Shown: in pieces, positions 22,322 to 32,946 of the stretch | How positions within the stretch are numbered: position 1 is the stretch's first letter | Layout of the letters: each line of letters starts with the position of its first letter | DNA from: Clarkia xantiana subsp. parviflora | Taxonomy: Eukaryota; Streptophyta; Magnoliopsida; Myrtales; Onagraceae | Length of the DNA stretch: 64,000 nt | Direction: 5' to 3' | NCBI GenBank assembly: GCA_036873135.1 | Contig: JAPTYO010000008.1 | Span: 34,250,761-34,314,760, forward strand | Position numbers and translations under genes: made by a program | The notes under the pieces: generated by a model | The model's input: the letters and a program-made list of their open reading frames with translations, nothing else | Told to the model about the DNA's origin: nothing | The model's database searches: none

Positions 22322-24451
22322 CTAGGCAGGGGCAGGCTCGTCTGCAACGGCAGCCTGACCCATCAGAACAGTCGCGTAGCCAGTGGCATATGGCCCAAAG
22401 TCACCAAGGTCACCAAAGGGGAACTGAGGATCAATCCGGTATATGTGATCAACCAGATACTCACCGAACTGGTTCATCTCCTGGGTGAGACGCGTGCTAT
22501 AGTCGGCGGTGAAGGCAGAGGAGGCCTTGTATTCAGATACCGCGACAGCCCTCTCCTCCGCCCGACACTTAGTCTCCAACCTCCGCAGCTCCTCAGAATG
22601 GACAGACGCGGCAACCTCAGCTTCCCGGCGCAAACTGCCCACAGTGGTTTCAAGCAAGGACACCTGGTCCTGGAGCTCCTGCAGTCTCAAATCAGATATA
22701 CGCGCCTTCTCGGCAGCAGTGGCGACCTCCGCCTTGAGAGAAACCTGGCTGTCCTCAAGGGTCTTCCTCTCGTCAGATAACTCGAGTACGAGCGAGGACA
22801 TGTTCACCATGTCAGATATGCCCTAACAATTCAAACAAGGGATGAATAACCGAAAGATAGACATTATGAAAGAAATAAGAGGAAAGCAGAGAACAACTTA
22901 CAGGTGCATAACGAGAGAGTACCCCTTGAACAAAGCGCCGAGTCTCCCCAGGAGACTTGGGCGGAGCAACACGATCCCCAGGGGGAACGGCACCGCGAAG
23001 GACGCGGACACCAACCTCAGGAGTCCGCAAAGAGGAAGTGCTATCGAGGTGGAACTCCTTCAGACCAGCGAAGGGAGTCCACTCAGACCCAATAACATCT
23101 TCATCAGTGAGCCGTGCGAAATCCTTCCGACTTAAAGTCGGAGGCCCACCTACACAAGCAAAGCAAGTCAAAGGAGAGTATAAACATACAAGGATCAGCA
23201 CAAGGTAGAGATCATACCTGAGGACCGTGCCCTCGGCTGGGGGGCAGGGGAACCACCACCAGCAGGTCGCTTCCCTTTGTCAGCCAGGGAAGGCACCTCT
23301 TCGACCACCATCTCCTTATCACGAGATAGGGTCGGAGGACGAGCAGTAGGCGAAGCAGGATCCACAGCCTTCTTCCTCTTAGCAGCCGAGGCCCCGGCCT
23401 CAGAATCAGATCGCCGCGGCTTGGACTTGGAAGGTCCAGAATCTCTGCCAACGGAGACGACCCTCTCAGTCACCAAGGGGGAGCGCACTAGCAAGGTAAG
23501 AAAAACAAGATAAGGAAAACATAAGTTACATCATAAAGAAGCAAATAGGAGAAAGCATACCAGAGGCCCCAGCCTTCTTCCCAGGCAGAGGGGATTTCTT
23601 CAAAGCAGAACTAGAAGGAGCCTTCCTCTTGCTCAGATCAACAGGGGCTCCCTGCATGTTATAGGTTTTTCCATGAAACCAACCTACAAAGGAAGAGCAG
23701 AAGGTAAATAAAGATGGAAAGACCAAGTGACATACCGAACCCCCGGAGTCAGGAGTCAGACTGATCCCGGCCTCGTAAAGATCCGTCTCAGTTATTAAAG
23801 ACACGGGGCAGTAAGACCGGGTCCTGTTGCTCTCGTGAATGATCTTCATAGTCTTCAAATCATCCGAAGAGAACTCTCCAAAAGCAGGCCAACCATCGGA
23901 CCGATCCTCATTCAGGACCGACCAAGTGACGTATCGGTCCGTAATGAAGAAGTAGTGCTTAGCCCAGTGACTGGCCGAATTGTCAATCTGGGTCACAAAA
24001 CGGAGAGAGGTATCCCACTCGACCCCACTCAACCCGAAATCAGAGAATCGGGGATCTTTGAAGGTCGGATGGCGAGTTACGAAACTCGCAAACCCCACCC
24101 TCGTCCGGTACTGGAACCGATAGAAACATCGGAATAGAACGAGAGAGTACTTCCAGGAGTACCAATGGCACAATACCCGGAAGCCCACCCAGACGCGGAG
24201 GGCACTGGGGGCAAGGTTCACAGGAGAAATCCTGAAAAACCTGCTCAACTCTATAAGCTCGTCACAGTAAGGCAGTCTCAGCCCGAATCGGATCTGAGAG
24301 GGGTACACGGCGACCTTCCCTATAGGAGGCTCCGTCGCCGTCCCGCGAGTATTCCCCAAGGAGGGGAGAAAAGGATACAGAGGCTCATCTAGGGGACTGA
24401 TATCTCCTAGGGTGACATGTTCGTTGTAATCGGACCTAGTGATATGGTTCT
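22322..24451 (-). CDS. Spliced antisense-strand gene of element D (putative gypsy-type transposon protein with coiled coil)
   Basis: Runs opposite to gag. Four coding exons join in phase: 24451-23561, 23487-23218, 23149-22902 and 22822-22322, with introns of 73, 68 and 79 nt, all GT-AG. The first exon encodes a domain with YPSQIRFGLRLPYCDELIEL and APSALRVWVGFRVL, which I recognise as the plant 'putative gypsy type transposon' family (Transposase_28-like). A basic low-complexity segment follows (RKKA, KPRR), then SSLRTPEVGVRVLR, then a coiled coil (LELSDERKTLEDSQ on) ending at DPQFPFGDLG. A further 57-nt intron-like piece (23684-23740) is in frame either way. Extra antisense genes are known in Tat-lineage elements; the biochemical role is unknown. 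The true start lies upstream, perhaps at 24759. Confidence 0.8.
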
Positions 24452-25139
24452 CTGACAGAATAGCAAGACCTAAGGCAAAGATAGCAAGAAACCCCAAAGC
24501 ACGAATCAAATTTCGACTAACACCCCAATGAAGGTCACGATACTAAGCTAGCAATAGGAAAGGAAGTAACGCAACCGAAAAGGAAGAGAAAAAGGAACTC
24601 ACTCATCCTTCGGAGAATACGGCGTCTCTGAAGAGTCTGCGTACGTGGACACCACCAGGAGTATAGTACCTGCCACGACACGACGAATATCAAGATAAGA
24701 GAAATTTCCGAGGAACCGGAAATACCCCGACACTCAACCAACCACAACAACCGAGTCAAATAGTTTTATCCAAGCCTAAGGTCGGGTTTTGGAAAAAATT
24801 ACCATTATACCCTCCAACAAAGATTAACACACCAACGGCGGTACGACATCAAATTCAAGACCGGGATAGCCCAATCGGACAAGAAACCATATCCGGACAA
24901 TCGACAAACATTTTTCCCAAAATCCACAACTACCAACGGCTATCTACGGCAATCCCACATTCAATCAAATTTCGGCAATCAAGCATCGGCGATCAAGCAT
25001 CGGCGATCAAGCATCGGCAATCAAATATCAACGATTCAAAAATCAACGTTTTACGCGGTAATGGAAAGGAAAAGAACGGACCTTCGGAAAACCCGACCCG
25101 ATGTGGTAAACGGGTCCGGAATTCGAATTTCGAAGCCGA
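24452..25139 (-). other. Upstream part of the antisense gene: possible first exon and short repeats
   Basis: A frame from ATG 24759 reaches a good donor (GA|GTGAGT, near 24600). It would join in phase to the acceptor CTGTCAG|AGAACC at 24452, but its protein looks unremarkable, so this exon is tentative. At about 24970-25030 a 15-base word ATCAAGCATCGGCG is repeated about four times with small changes. Confidence 0.4.
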
Positions 25140-25650
25140 TTGAAATCAGCCCCTCGCCGGAGTTCTAATCCCGCCGTCGCCGGAGTCGTTCCCGACCGTC
25201 TCCCCGTCGCCGGAGATGGCTCCAGAACACGCCGGAGCTCCCTGTCCCGCCGTCGACTACTCTGGCCGAAGCTAGCGCTGCCGTCGCCGGAGGTAACCTC
25301 GCCGTCGAAGCCTCCCGACGCCGCTGCTCGTCTGGTCGCCGCCCTCCGTCGACCAAGCCCGTACCGCGTCGCCTTCGTCCGTCAGCCGCCGGAAGTCACG
25401 TCGCCGTCGACCGCCAATGCCGGACCAGGTTCCACCTCCGTCAGCAGCAGCCTCGACGTCGCCCTGGTCTGCCGGTCCGTCCCGCCTCCACGTCGCCGTC
25501 CGCCTGGGGCTGTGCCGTCGTCCTCAGCCACACCTCCTATCGCCGGAATTGCTGGCCGGAATTTCGTGTCGCTCACCGGAATTCTGGCCGGCCCTAACCT
25601 TGGGGGTGCTCTCAAAACTTTTCTTGCTCTCCAAGGGTTAGTGAAGTGAG
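25140..25650 (-). other. GC-rich CGCCGG-repeat region upstream of the antisense gene
   Basis: About 500 bp dominated by CGCCGGA and GTCGCCG words, a sharp change from the AT-rich surroundings. The long frames on both strands (for example 169 codons on plus) follow from the lack of AT-rich stops and have no domain. Position suggests a 5' leader or promoter-proximal CpG-rich segment of the antisense gene. A smaller GC-rich patch stands in the same place in G (52280-52430). Confidence 0.5.
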
Positions 25651-26253
25651 AAGATGGTGGCTATGGTGATTCTTTGAGGTATTTTTCTAACTCCTTTCTA
25701 TGTTAAAAGGATGATAGGGTTTCTTAGGGGTTTTAATCATCACCATCCATCTAGCCTTAAATAAAATCTAAGGGCCAAGGAAAAACCATTATTTTTATCC
25801 TTTTCACCTATAGCTAAGTATATTCCCATACTTAGAAAAATTATCAGGTTAGTTTTATTTTTTGAGCATTCCATACTTAGGAAAATTTTTGGCCAGAATT
25901 AAAATTTTCCCTCACTTAGATAAAATCCCGGCACGAAATTGAAGCGTAAGTTATTTAGTTGCATTCGTATCACATCCCTGTGCAAGTTTGTATTTTTTGA
26001 GTATACACCTGTAGCAGAGATAAGTTTATTACTCCCGCCTCAGACGGACGTATGCCTAGGCACACGTCCGTGCTACTCTGACGTTTACAATTCCTCTATC
26101 TCATTAGACAGGGGGCAGAGTCAGAGGCACGCATCCATAGGTAAGCAGGCATTCAGACAAAGAAGGTAAAATCCCGGTTTCAAATTGCGCGTGTCATACC
26201 ATCCTAAAATAGAGTCAATCAAGGGTTAGGCCATTGGTTGACTCGGGGGCATG
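25651..26253 (+). other. 3' noncoding region and polypurine tract of element D
   Basis: Contains three related words (CCATACTTAGAAAAATT, CCATACTTAGGAAAATT, CCTCACTTAGATAAAAT). It ends in GACTCGGGGGCATG (26240-26253) directly before the 3' LTR; this purine-rich run is the likely plus-strand primer. I see no gene. Confidence 0.7.
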
Positions 26254-27095
26254 TGATGGATATACGCCCAATTTGAACCCGTTGACTTCCAAACCGTTGT
26301 ATTTTTATCGTCCCATTTATGATTGCGAATCGAAACTTCAACCCGGACACTTCGCGAGAACATCGACGGCTCGGACGGGGCCGAAGCGCCCGTCCGACAG
26401 AGGCGAACTCACCTAGGTGAGGTTGGGTGGCCACACCCGACCTCCCCTAGGGGAAATCGGGTCAGCTGACCCGATCTCCCCTAGGGGAGATCGGGTCGGC
26501 CAACCCGATCCCTCCTAGGAGGGATGGGGTTGGCCAACCCCACCCTCCCTAGGAGGGGTTGGGTGTCCTCACCCAACCCCTACCCTTGGGGGTCGGATTT
26601 CTCCCCCCCCCCCAAGGGTCCCGGCACCCCTTTCAGACGCCCATGCTCGGTCCACTCCGCCTGCCTCATCCGAATCCTAAAGTCTTAATTATACGCTTAA
26701 AGGTTAATTAATTGTATTTAGGGGCTAACGATGTCATTAAGCCACCTTAATGACACCGTTGCCTATAAATACCCCATCTTCACAACTCATTTGGAGATCT
26801 TGGCTATTTGAACAATTTAGCTCTGACATCTCTCTAGCTTTATCTCTCTAGAAATATAGTTCTGACTTAGGCATCGGAGAGGGTTCACCAGGCACCACCC
26901 CCCCCTCCTCCGTGTCTGGTACTGCCCCTTTTGCAGGGCAAAGGGAGAGAAGAAGAGAAGGAACCAAGGGAAGAAGGAAAGGAAGAAGGACATAGGCAAA
27001 GGCAAGGTGACTCGAGAAGACCGGATCATACACATCCCCCGTAAGGAGTGAGATCAAAGCCGACACCCCGTTGACCTAGATCCCATAACTTAACA
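26254..27095 (+). repeat. 3' LTR of element D
   Basis: 842 bp. It matches the 5' LTR except for G at 26358, one extra C in the CACCACCCC run, and a 34-bp addition in the palindrome array (26410-26618). The added unit brings two more perfect palindromes, GGGTCAGCTGACCC and GATCTCCCCTAGGGGAGATC. Confidence 0.95.
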
Positions 27096-27493
27096 GCTAC
27101 TATATACATAGGGTGGCCGGCCGAATTTTGCTTACTTGGACCCTAAGAAATTAAAAAAATTACCTAATAATTCACTAGGGTTATCGGCCAAAACACAAAA
27201 ATTTGGAAAATTTGTCAAATTTTAAGATCAAAGACTACTATGATCATTAATCCAAATATTATTCTTGATAGAACTTATCGTGTTCATGAAGATCATGAAC
27301 ATCAAACTTAAATTTAAATCAAAAATATCGGCACCAATCCTTAAAAACATGTATAATCCGAAAATTTTAAGTTTTAAAGATCAAAGTCATGAAATTAAGT
27401 TTAAAAATTTCGGTGTTCATAATGTATAAAATTCGGTTTTTATAAAATTTCAAGAACATCAGTTTGTCAAAAAATTTAAGAACTCCTAAACCT
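27096..27493 (-). other. Leader of element C, second part
   Basis: Starts with the second copy of GCTAC and continues the AT-rich leader up to the primer-binding site. Similar sequence lies before the primer sites of A (31470-31750) and E (48190-48450), with AAATTTTACTAAGATCA and GAAGATCATGAACATCA in common. Noncoding. Confidence 0.75.
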
Positions 27494-27505
27494 GCTCTGA
27501 TACCA
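27494..27505 (-). other. Primer-binding site of element C
   Basis: GCTCTGATACCA on plus is TGGTATCAGAGC on minus. This is the initiator-methionine tRNA-type site usual in plant copia elements. It lies one base from the LTR. Confidence 0.95.
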
Positions 27506-27506
27506 C

Positions 27507-28105
27507 TGTTGGATTACGGGGACGTAATACTACAGAATGCTAAACGTGTACATTCAAGTAATCTAACTACGTAGCGGAATAATGTACACATACCTCAGTA
27601 GCTTTCCTGCCCAAGAACGATGTGGAGGGAGTTCTGATCCTCCGGTCGGAACCCGTACAAGTTCTTCGTGAGAAGAAGTCCTACGCGGTATAAGCTCCAC
27701 AGAAAATCCTCTGATCGGTTCTTCAACGGGGACAGAACCTCGGTTTGATTGCTCGGTAGCAATTTGGCACACCAAAAGTGGTGTTTCAGGGGCCGACCGA
27801 AATAGCTATAGAGAGAAAAGGGATTTCTCTCAAATCACAACTTAAGAGGAATTGTGATCAAGGTGTGTTTTGGGGGTGACCCCAAGACCTCCTTATATAG
27901 TGGGAGGAGGAGAAAATCCTCCTCCAGAATATTAGGGTTTCGGCCGACTATCATGTGGGTGGGAGGCTCAATTTTGGGCCTCCCATGTCACATGGAAATT
28001 GGGTCGAGCCTAATTAGTCCAAATGTGACTTTTACCTAATTGTCTTAGGTAACCACATATATTAACGGGCTACCAATTACGACGCCACGTCACCATATGC
28101 TAACA
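27507..28105 (-). repeat. 5' LTR of element C
   Basis: 599 bp from TGTTGGATTACGGGG to ATGCTAACA, adjoining the primer-binding site on its left. It pairs with 9868-10463. As on the other LTRs, TATA-like and GGAGGAGGAGAAAATCC segments lie in the middle. Confidence 0.95.
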
Positions 28106-28418
28106 TTTTCTCCATCTTAGGCAACCAAAATATCTATTTACAATATTTAATATTCATAAAATCATGCTAGGATATTATTAGATAGAAACCTAACACTCCC
28201 TATTTATAAGAGGAGTAAAGCGGAAAAAATTCCACTTTGCCCCTAGTATGTTTCGGCCGGCCATTTGAGTTAGGGAGGCCCAAATTTGGGCCTCTCATGT
28301 CAATTGGGATTTTAGACTAGGCCCAAAATTCCTAATGTGACATTACCCAATTGTCTCAAGTAACTAACTCATATTAATGGGCTCCCTTTTACGGCGGTTT
28401 AATCCCCAAATGCTAACA
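28106..28418 (-). repeat. Leader remnant and truncated 5' LTR of element B
   Basis: 28106-28185 completes B's leader after element C (TTTTCTCCATCTTAGGCAAC). At about 28186 it jumps into the middle of an LTR at CCTAACACTCCC and runs to ATGCTAACA at 28418. The primer-binding site and roughly the first 60 percent of the LTR are therefore deleted. GAAAC follows at once, matching 2774-2778. Confidence 0.8.
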
Positions 28419-28423
28419 GAAAC

Positions 28424-29050
28424 GATGTGTCCCATCTTTTGAGCGACATGCGCGTCGCGCGCGCCACCAGCTTTTACCCATGGTGAAATCGTTTCGTTTC
28501 CAAAATTTAATTTAATCGATTTCGTACATGTTCGTCGTTACGATTTTATTAATTACATGGAGTTCTAACAAATAAGGAATTATAAATATATTCGCGTTCT
28601 TACTACATAAATCGATGGACTTATAGAAATTGGGATGGACTATGTTAATATTCGACTTATTCGACCAGTTGACCTAGCCGAAGGCTTTGGTTCCTAAACC
28701 GTAGGTTTATATTTTTGTTTCAGATCGTTCCCTTTGATCGGGCCGATAATTGATAAGTAAATAGCATTTCGAATCGAATAACAATTACTTTATTCAATAA
28801 TTATGAATCATAAATTGACCAAAATTCATTAATTCAAGCAAACAAGTAAACAAGTTACAACTATAACAGCTTGGTTCCAGAAATAAAGAAGCAGATAGGA
28901 AAGCGATAAAACAGACGAGCAGTCCTTTCCATACTGAGCACCACACCTAAAAATAATTCACAAGTGAATCACATTAGATGTTATGTGTCTGATAAAGCGT
29001 TTTACAACTTTATATGGCAAACGAGGCGTACCTGAGACGCGTTTTCATCA
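28424..29050 (-). other. Conserved noncoding module after gag, element A
   Basis: Shares ATGGTGAAATCGTTTCGTTT and TTTAATTTAATCGATTTCG with B and C. The minus strand has AATTATTGAATAAAGTAATT (about 28787-28806), a strong AATAAA in the same place as in C. No coding potential is seen. Confidence 0.65.
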
Positions 29051-29070
29051 ATGGTGTTTGTCGCACCGGA

Positions 29071-29695
29071 TCATCGCTTAAACCTTTTTTTGCTAGATTT
29101 ACCCATCAACCCGCGAATACGGTCATACATGTCTATCGATTTGTCGGATTCATTGGAGGAACACTCATCCTTATGGTCGGTTTCAAATAGCTCAATGGTA
29201 GTCCTTATTGAATTAATCAAACGTGTGAGCCCATCGTTGTCAGAAAACCATGAAAGGAGAAACATCCTCATCACCTTTTGAATCATTTTCCATGTGTCTA
29301 TTTCATCATTGGGATCATGAACGGATGTCACACCTCCATCTGTGCAAAGAATACTGTGATACTTAATCATCATGTATCTTGCTTTTGCAGCCTTTCCTTC
29401 GCCGTAGCGAAGGCGTATGGCAAACCAGAGATGTAACGTGTTGACGTTCAAGTATCCCTCATCTACTTCTTGTGTCAAGGTCGCACGGATTAAATCACGT
29501 GCTATCTAATCTTTCTGAGACCTTCCACCGCAGGTTGTAGTTTGGACTACCATATTCATCCATGTTTACCCTCCCTGCTGTTGGGTCTATTTGATCATCA
29601 ACATTTGTAGAAAAGAGGATGTCCTTAACATAATCATCCCATACATCATAATTTCTACCATCAAGTGCAGTGTAGAAACGCTTTCGATCTGTCAT
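29071..29695 (-). pseudogene. Divergent copia gag, element A
   Basis: Best preserved of the A/B/C gag type. ATG at 29695 gives MTDRKRFYTALDGRNYDVWD, whose NYDVW resembles the NY..W start of other copia gags. A stop near 29495 and a small frame change split it from 29071-29478 (LHLWFAIRLRYGEGKAAKAR, then an acidic and basic tail ending KSSKKRFKR). It has no CCHC knuckle. It differs strongly from the gags of E and F, although the RT regions of all these elements are nearly alike. Confidence 0.65.
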
Positions 29696-31116
29696 CTATA
29701 CTAAAACACACTTTGATAATTATGCGACAACCAGGGAGACAACAACATTTTGGAAAAAAAAAAAGAATTGCATACATCGGATATCTGTAAGATAGAAGGG
29801 GACAAGCAATGATTCCTCAGACATCTAGCCAACCCGACCACCAGTAAACCAATGGAAGGAGGCTGTGAAAGAGTTCACATTACTGACGACTCTTTTCTAA
29901 TAGATCAGTCTTTTAAAAAGCGGTTTGATCGCTCTCACCGGAACGGGGAATAAGAACATACACCCGATCTTGGCTTTCCCAAGGCCCTTTTGAAACCTTT
30001 CGAGGAATTATGCATACATACACAAGTCTACTACACAAGCAAATTATCATACGTAGCCACATCCATTAAACACACCAATCATCATGCATACACGTCATGG
30101 GTCTAATGTTCTGAGGAATTCATGCTAGCATATATAATTCTACTATCCAAGTAAATTATCATATACGGCTACATCCTCCACATTCATGCATACGTATCAT
30201 GCGTGATCACTGCACAACAAACATGCATATTTGGCGACTGATTTTCGATTTTAAAACTTTTGGGGCTGAAATTCAATTCAGGCTTATAGTCAATCATGCG
30301 AACTTCTAGCATGGATTCTAGGCAGTATCAACCATCACGACATGTCTATCCTAGTGCGCAACTTATTAATTAAAATCCAGGGATTTGCCCACAACATGGA
30401 ATATCCAACTAGCTTAACATAGTCAAGACGCAATTCTAATCATGCAATAATACCAATTAATGAAAAATTGCAATTCAGCCCACTAAATGATTCAGTCTCA
30501 AAATCATCCATTTCCGAGATCCATCCCCATAATCGACAACAGGTATCAGATTTACTAAAACGTAAAAATTTCAAACTGATTCGTGCTGTGTAGGTAATTT
30601 TAAAGTTCGAAAAAAATTTGGATTTTAAAATTTGACCATCCTATTTTCAGTTGACTCGGGTCGGTCCGACCAAAACGGTTTGGTTCATGTCAATTTGGTA
30701 TGACTGGTCCGGTCCGGTGAAAACCAGTCCGACCGGTCCGGTTCGGTTCAATAGGAATTCTGTTCGGTTGGGTCCTTCACTCAAACCAGGTCAATTTGGT
30801 TTGACCCATTAGTTACCCGGTCCAACTCGACCCAGATGGGTCGAACCGATTGAGAAAATCCGGATTGGTTGACCCGCTCCGGTTTGACCTGTGGAACCCC
30901 ACCCGGTTCGGTTCGGTTGACCCGGTTCGGTCTGGTTCGCGTTCCCTTTGGTCTTCCGGGTCACCGACCCGGATGTGCAAAATTGGACCGGCCCATGACC
31001 CACTAGTGCTCTAGCCGAAATAATTACTTGTGGCCTAAATACGGTTTTAAAATCTGCTAAAAACTTAACTTAGCCACCAATTAATATTAATTATAGATAT
31101 AATTTCCAATATTTGC

Positions 31117-31150
<34 letters not shown>

Positions 31151-31755
31151 CGGCGCATATATATATTTATTTATTTATTGTCAAGATTCTATATTTGGGA
31201 TATAAACCTATCAATAATATACATATATAATTTGACACAATCATATATATATTGTCAAGATTCTATATTAGAGATATAAATCTATCAAAAATATATTTTT
31301 CTCAATCTTTAGGCAACTAATATCTATCAATATTATCAATATCCATAATATTGTGCTAAAATATTTTGATAGTTTATATCCATAATTATCATGTGAATCT
31401 AGCCTTAATTGGGACCTTATACACTTGTTAAAAATTCAGTCATCAATTAATTTTTAATTAAAAAATTCGGTTTTGGCCGAAACCTTAGGTTACTTTGAGA
31501 CTAAGAAATTAAAATTTTCACTTTGTAAACCTACTTTTGGTTCGGCCGAAATATGTTTTTTAGGGCTAGTGGTCAAATTTCAGGATCAGATTTTACTAAG
31601 ATCATTAGTCCAATGTTTGATTTTGATAAAAGTCACGTTTTTCTTGAAGATCATGAACATCAGTTTTACCGAAAGCACTCAATTTCATGATTATCAGTTT
31701 TACTAAAAACTCAACAACACCAATTTATAAAAAAATCAGGACCTCCCTTACACAG
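29696..31755 (-). other. Leader region of element A, with a probable intron
   Basis: About 2 kb of noncoding DNA. On the minus strand AAGATCGG|GTGTATG (29963) and TGTGTTTTAG|TATAG (29701) could be splice sites placing gag's ATG a few bases inside the next exon; both are conserved in sister elements. It also holds GGTTCGG/CCGGTCC words (30650-30980) and a TA microsatellite (about 31122-31146). Confidence 0.6.
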
Positions 31756-31767
31756 GCTCTGATACCA
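31756..31767 (-). other. Primer-binding site of element A
   Basis: GCTCTGATACCA on plus (TGGTATCAGAGC on minus), one base from the LTR. Perfect copy of the plant copia primer site. Confidence 0.95.
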
Positions 31768-31768
31768 C

Positions 31769-32268
31769 TGTTGGATTTAGGGGGAGATTCAAAACAAGCG
31801 TACATTCTAGGTAATCTAATTACGCAACGAAATAGAGACACATACCAGTAATTGCTTTCCTTTAGTCCCAAGATCTTCAAGGGGAGTTTCGATCCGCCGG
31901 ACGGCTCCTGTAAGGATTCTTGTTAAGGAATCACCCACACGGAATGGTCTCCAAACCAAATCCTCTTGTCGATTCCTAGCAGGGACGGATCTCTGGGGTA
32001 AATTGCTCAAAGCAATTTGGCACCTAGAACCCTAGGGGTTCGGCCGAAACTGATGAGAGAGTGGGAAGGATTTCTTTGGTCTCAAAACTTAGAAGAAGAG
32101 AGTGAATAGATTCTAATAAATCCCCGACAACCCCTAATTATAGAAGAGGTGGGATAAATCCTACCTCCTTAACCATAAAGTAATTCGGCCGGCCTACGAG
32201 ATTGAGCATGCCCAATTTTGGGCCTGTTATGTTAATTGGGATTTTAGGTCTAGTCCAAAATCCCTAAT
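31769..32268 (-). repeat. 5' LTR of element A, end lost
   Basis: Starts TGTTGGATTTAGGGGGAG. It follows the family to CCAAAATCCCTAAT (32268), then breaks into unrelated AT-rich repeat. About 90 bp of the LTR are missing, so no target duplication can be read here. Confidence 0.85.
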
Positions 32269-32359
32269 AAGTTGTAGTTTTATGCTAGTGCATCTTGTAT
32301 GCGCTAACTTCAAAAAAAAAAACATTTTAGGAAACCGTAGTTCCATCTTTAGCTATTAG
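32269..32359. repeat. Left fragment of an AT-rich GCATC..TATGC repeat, target of E
   Basis: TGCATCTTGTATGCGCTAAC, an A-run and ATTTTAGG resemble the units at 49080-49560 (for example TTGCATCGTATATGCATTAC, then an A-run). Element E inserted here, with ATTAG at 32355-32359 and 49057-49061. Confidence 0.6.
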
Positions 32360-32946
32360 TGTTGGAATTAGGGGATAAACAGTACAGAAACAAAAACGAG
32401 GTACACACTATGTAACTAATTACGCAATGGATAGGATGAACATACCTACAACGCTTTCTGTAGCCTAAGATCGTGACAAGGAGTTCGCGGTCCGCCGGAC
32501 GGCTTCTGTAGGAACTCTGATCAAAGAATCACCTACGAGGAATTGTCTCCACATCAAAGCCTCTTTTCAGTTCGTCAGCAGGATGGATCTCTGGGGTAAT
32601 TGCTCGAAGTAATTTGGCACCTCCTTACTATAGGGGTTCGGCCGAAACTAGCTATTAGAGATGAGAGATTCTTTTGTCTCAACACTAATGAGGAAGAGTG
32701 ATTATTAACCCTGAATAAATCCCTGACATCCTCTATTTATTAGAGGAGGTGGAGAAAACTCTCCTTGGGTGCCCACCATAAGTTTCAGCCGGCCAAGCAT
32801 TAGGGAGGCCCAATTTTGGGCCTCTCATGGCAATTGGGATTTTAGGCCTAGCCCAAAATCCCTAATGTGAGATTACCCAATTACTTAGGTGTTGGGCTTA
32901 TATTAAAGGGCTCCTATTACAGCGGCCCATTCACCAAATGCCAACA
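32360..32946 (-). repeat. 3' LTR of element E
   Basis: TGTTGGAATTAGGGG to AATGCCAACA, 587 bp, the same length as 48470-49056 and differing at scattered sites. The polypurine complement GCTCCCACTCAAC begins at 32947. Confidence 0.95.

Larger units (their letters stand above)
16543..27095 (+). mobile_element. Non-autonomous Ty3/gypsy (Tat-like) element D with antisense gene
   Basis: Complete element on the plus strand with perfect GCTAC duplications (16538-16542, 27096-27100) and LTRs beginning TGATGG and ending TTAACA. Order: LTR, primer-binding site, gag-protease-second gag segment, tandem hairpin arrays, a spliced gene on the minus strand, a GC-rich leader for that gene, polypurine tract, LTR. 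RT, RNase H and integrase are absent, so movement would need enzymes from another element. By eye the LTRs differ at one substitution (16647 T, 26358 G), one C-run length and one 34-bp unit, which indicates a recent insertion. Confidence 0.95.
9868..28105 (-). mobile_element. Ty1/copia element C, inserted in the leader of B
   Basis: Minus-strand element with two full LTRs (9868-10463 and 27507-28105), a polypurine tract and a primer-binding site. Flanks are TTTTA and TTTTC, an imperfect 5-bp duplication. Joining the flanks gives ATATATTTT..CTCC-TCTTAGGCAAC, the same run that is uninterrupted in A (about 31285-31310) and E (about 48070), which confirms that C landed in B's leader. Internal DNA is 10464-16542 plus 27096-27506, interrupted by element D. 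The LTRs differ at scattered sites and by a small indel, so C is older than D. Confidence 0.9.
2779..28418 (-). mobile_element. Ty1/copia element B, inserted in A
   Basis: Minus-strand copia element bounded by an LTR at 2779-3275 and a partial LTR ending at 28418, with GAAAC on both sides as the 5-bp target duplication. Internal DNA covers 3276-9867 and 28106-28185; the gap is element C. Order on the plus strand is 3' LTR, polypurine tract, 3' noncoding DNA, RNase H, RT, spacer, integrase remnant, noncoding module, gag, leader. The primer-binding site and the first third of the right LTR are deleted. All frames are heavily broken, so B is old and immobile. Confidence 0.85.
28419..32268 (-). 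mobile_element. Ty1/copia element A, 5' part
   Basis: Resumes with GAAACGATGTGTCCC, the continuation expected from 2778. It contains the noncoding module, gag, the leader, a perfect primer-binding site and a 5' LTR that loses its end near 32268. Together with 1-2778 this is the host element for B, C and D. Confidence 0.85.

Noticed and set aside
23684..23735. 52-nt intron (GTATGT..TGTAG) in the first exon of D's antisense gene
   Set aside because: Too short for a usual plant intron and its removal breaks the frame. A 57-nt version starting at 23740 keeps the frame but has a weak donor, so I left the exon unsplit.
25140..25649. 169-codon plus-strand frame in the GC-rich patch
   Set aside because: Ser/Pro/Arg-rich composition caused by CGCCGG words, open on both strands, no domain.
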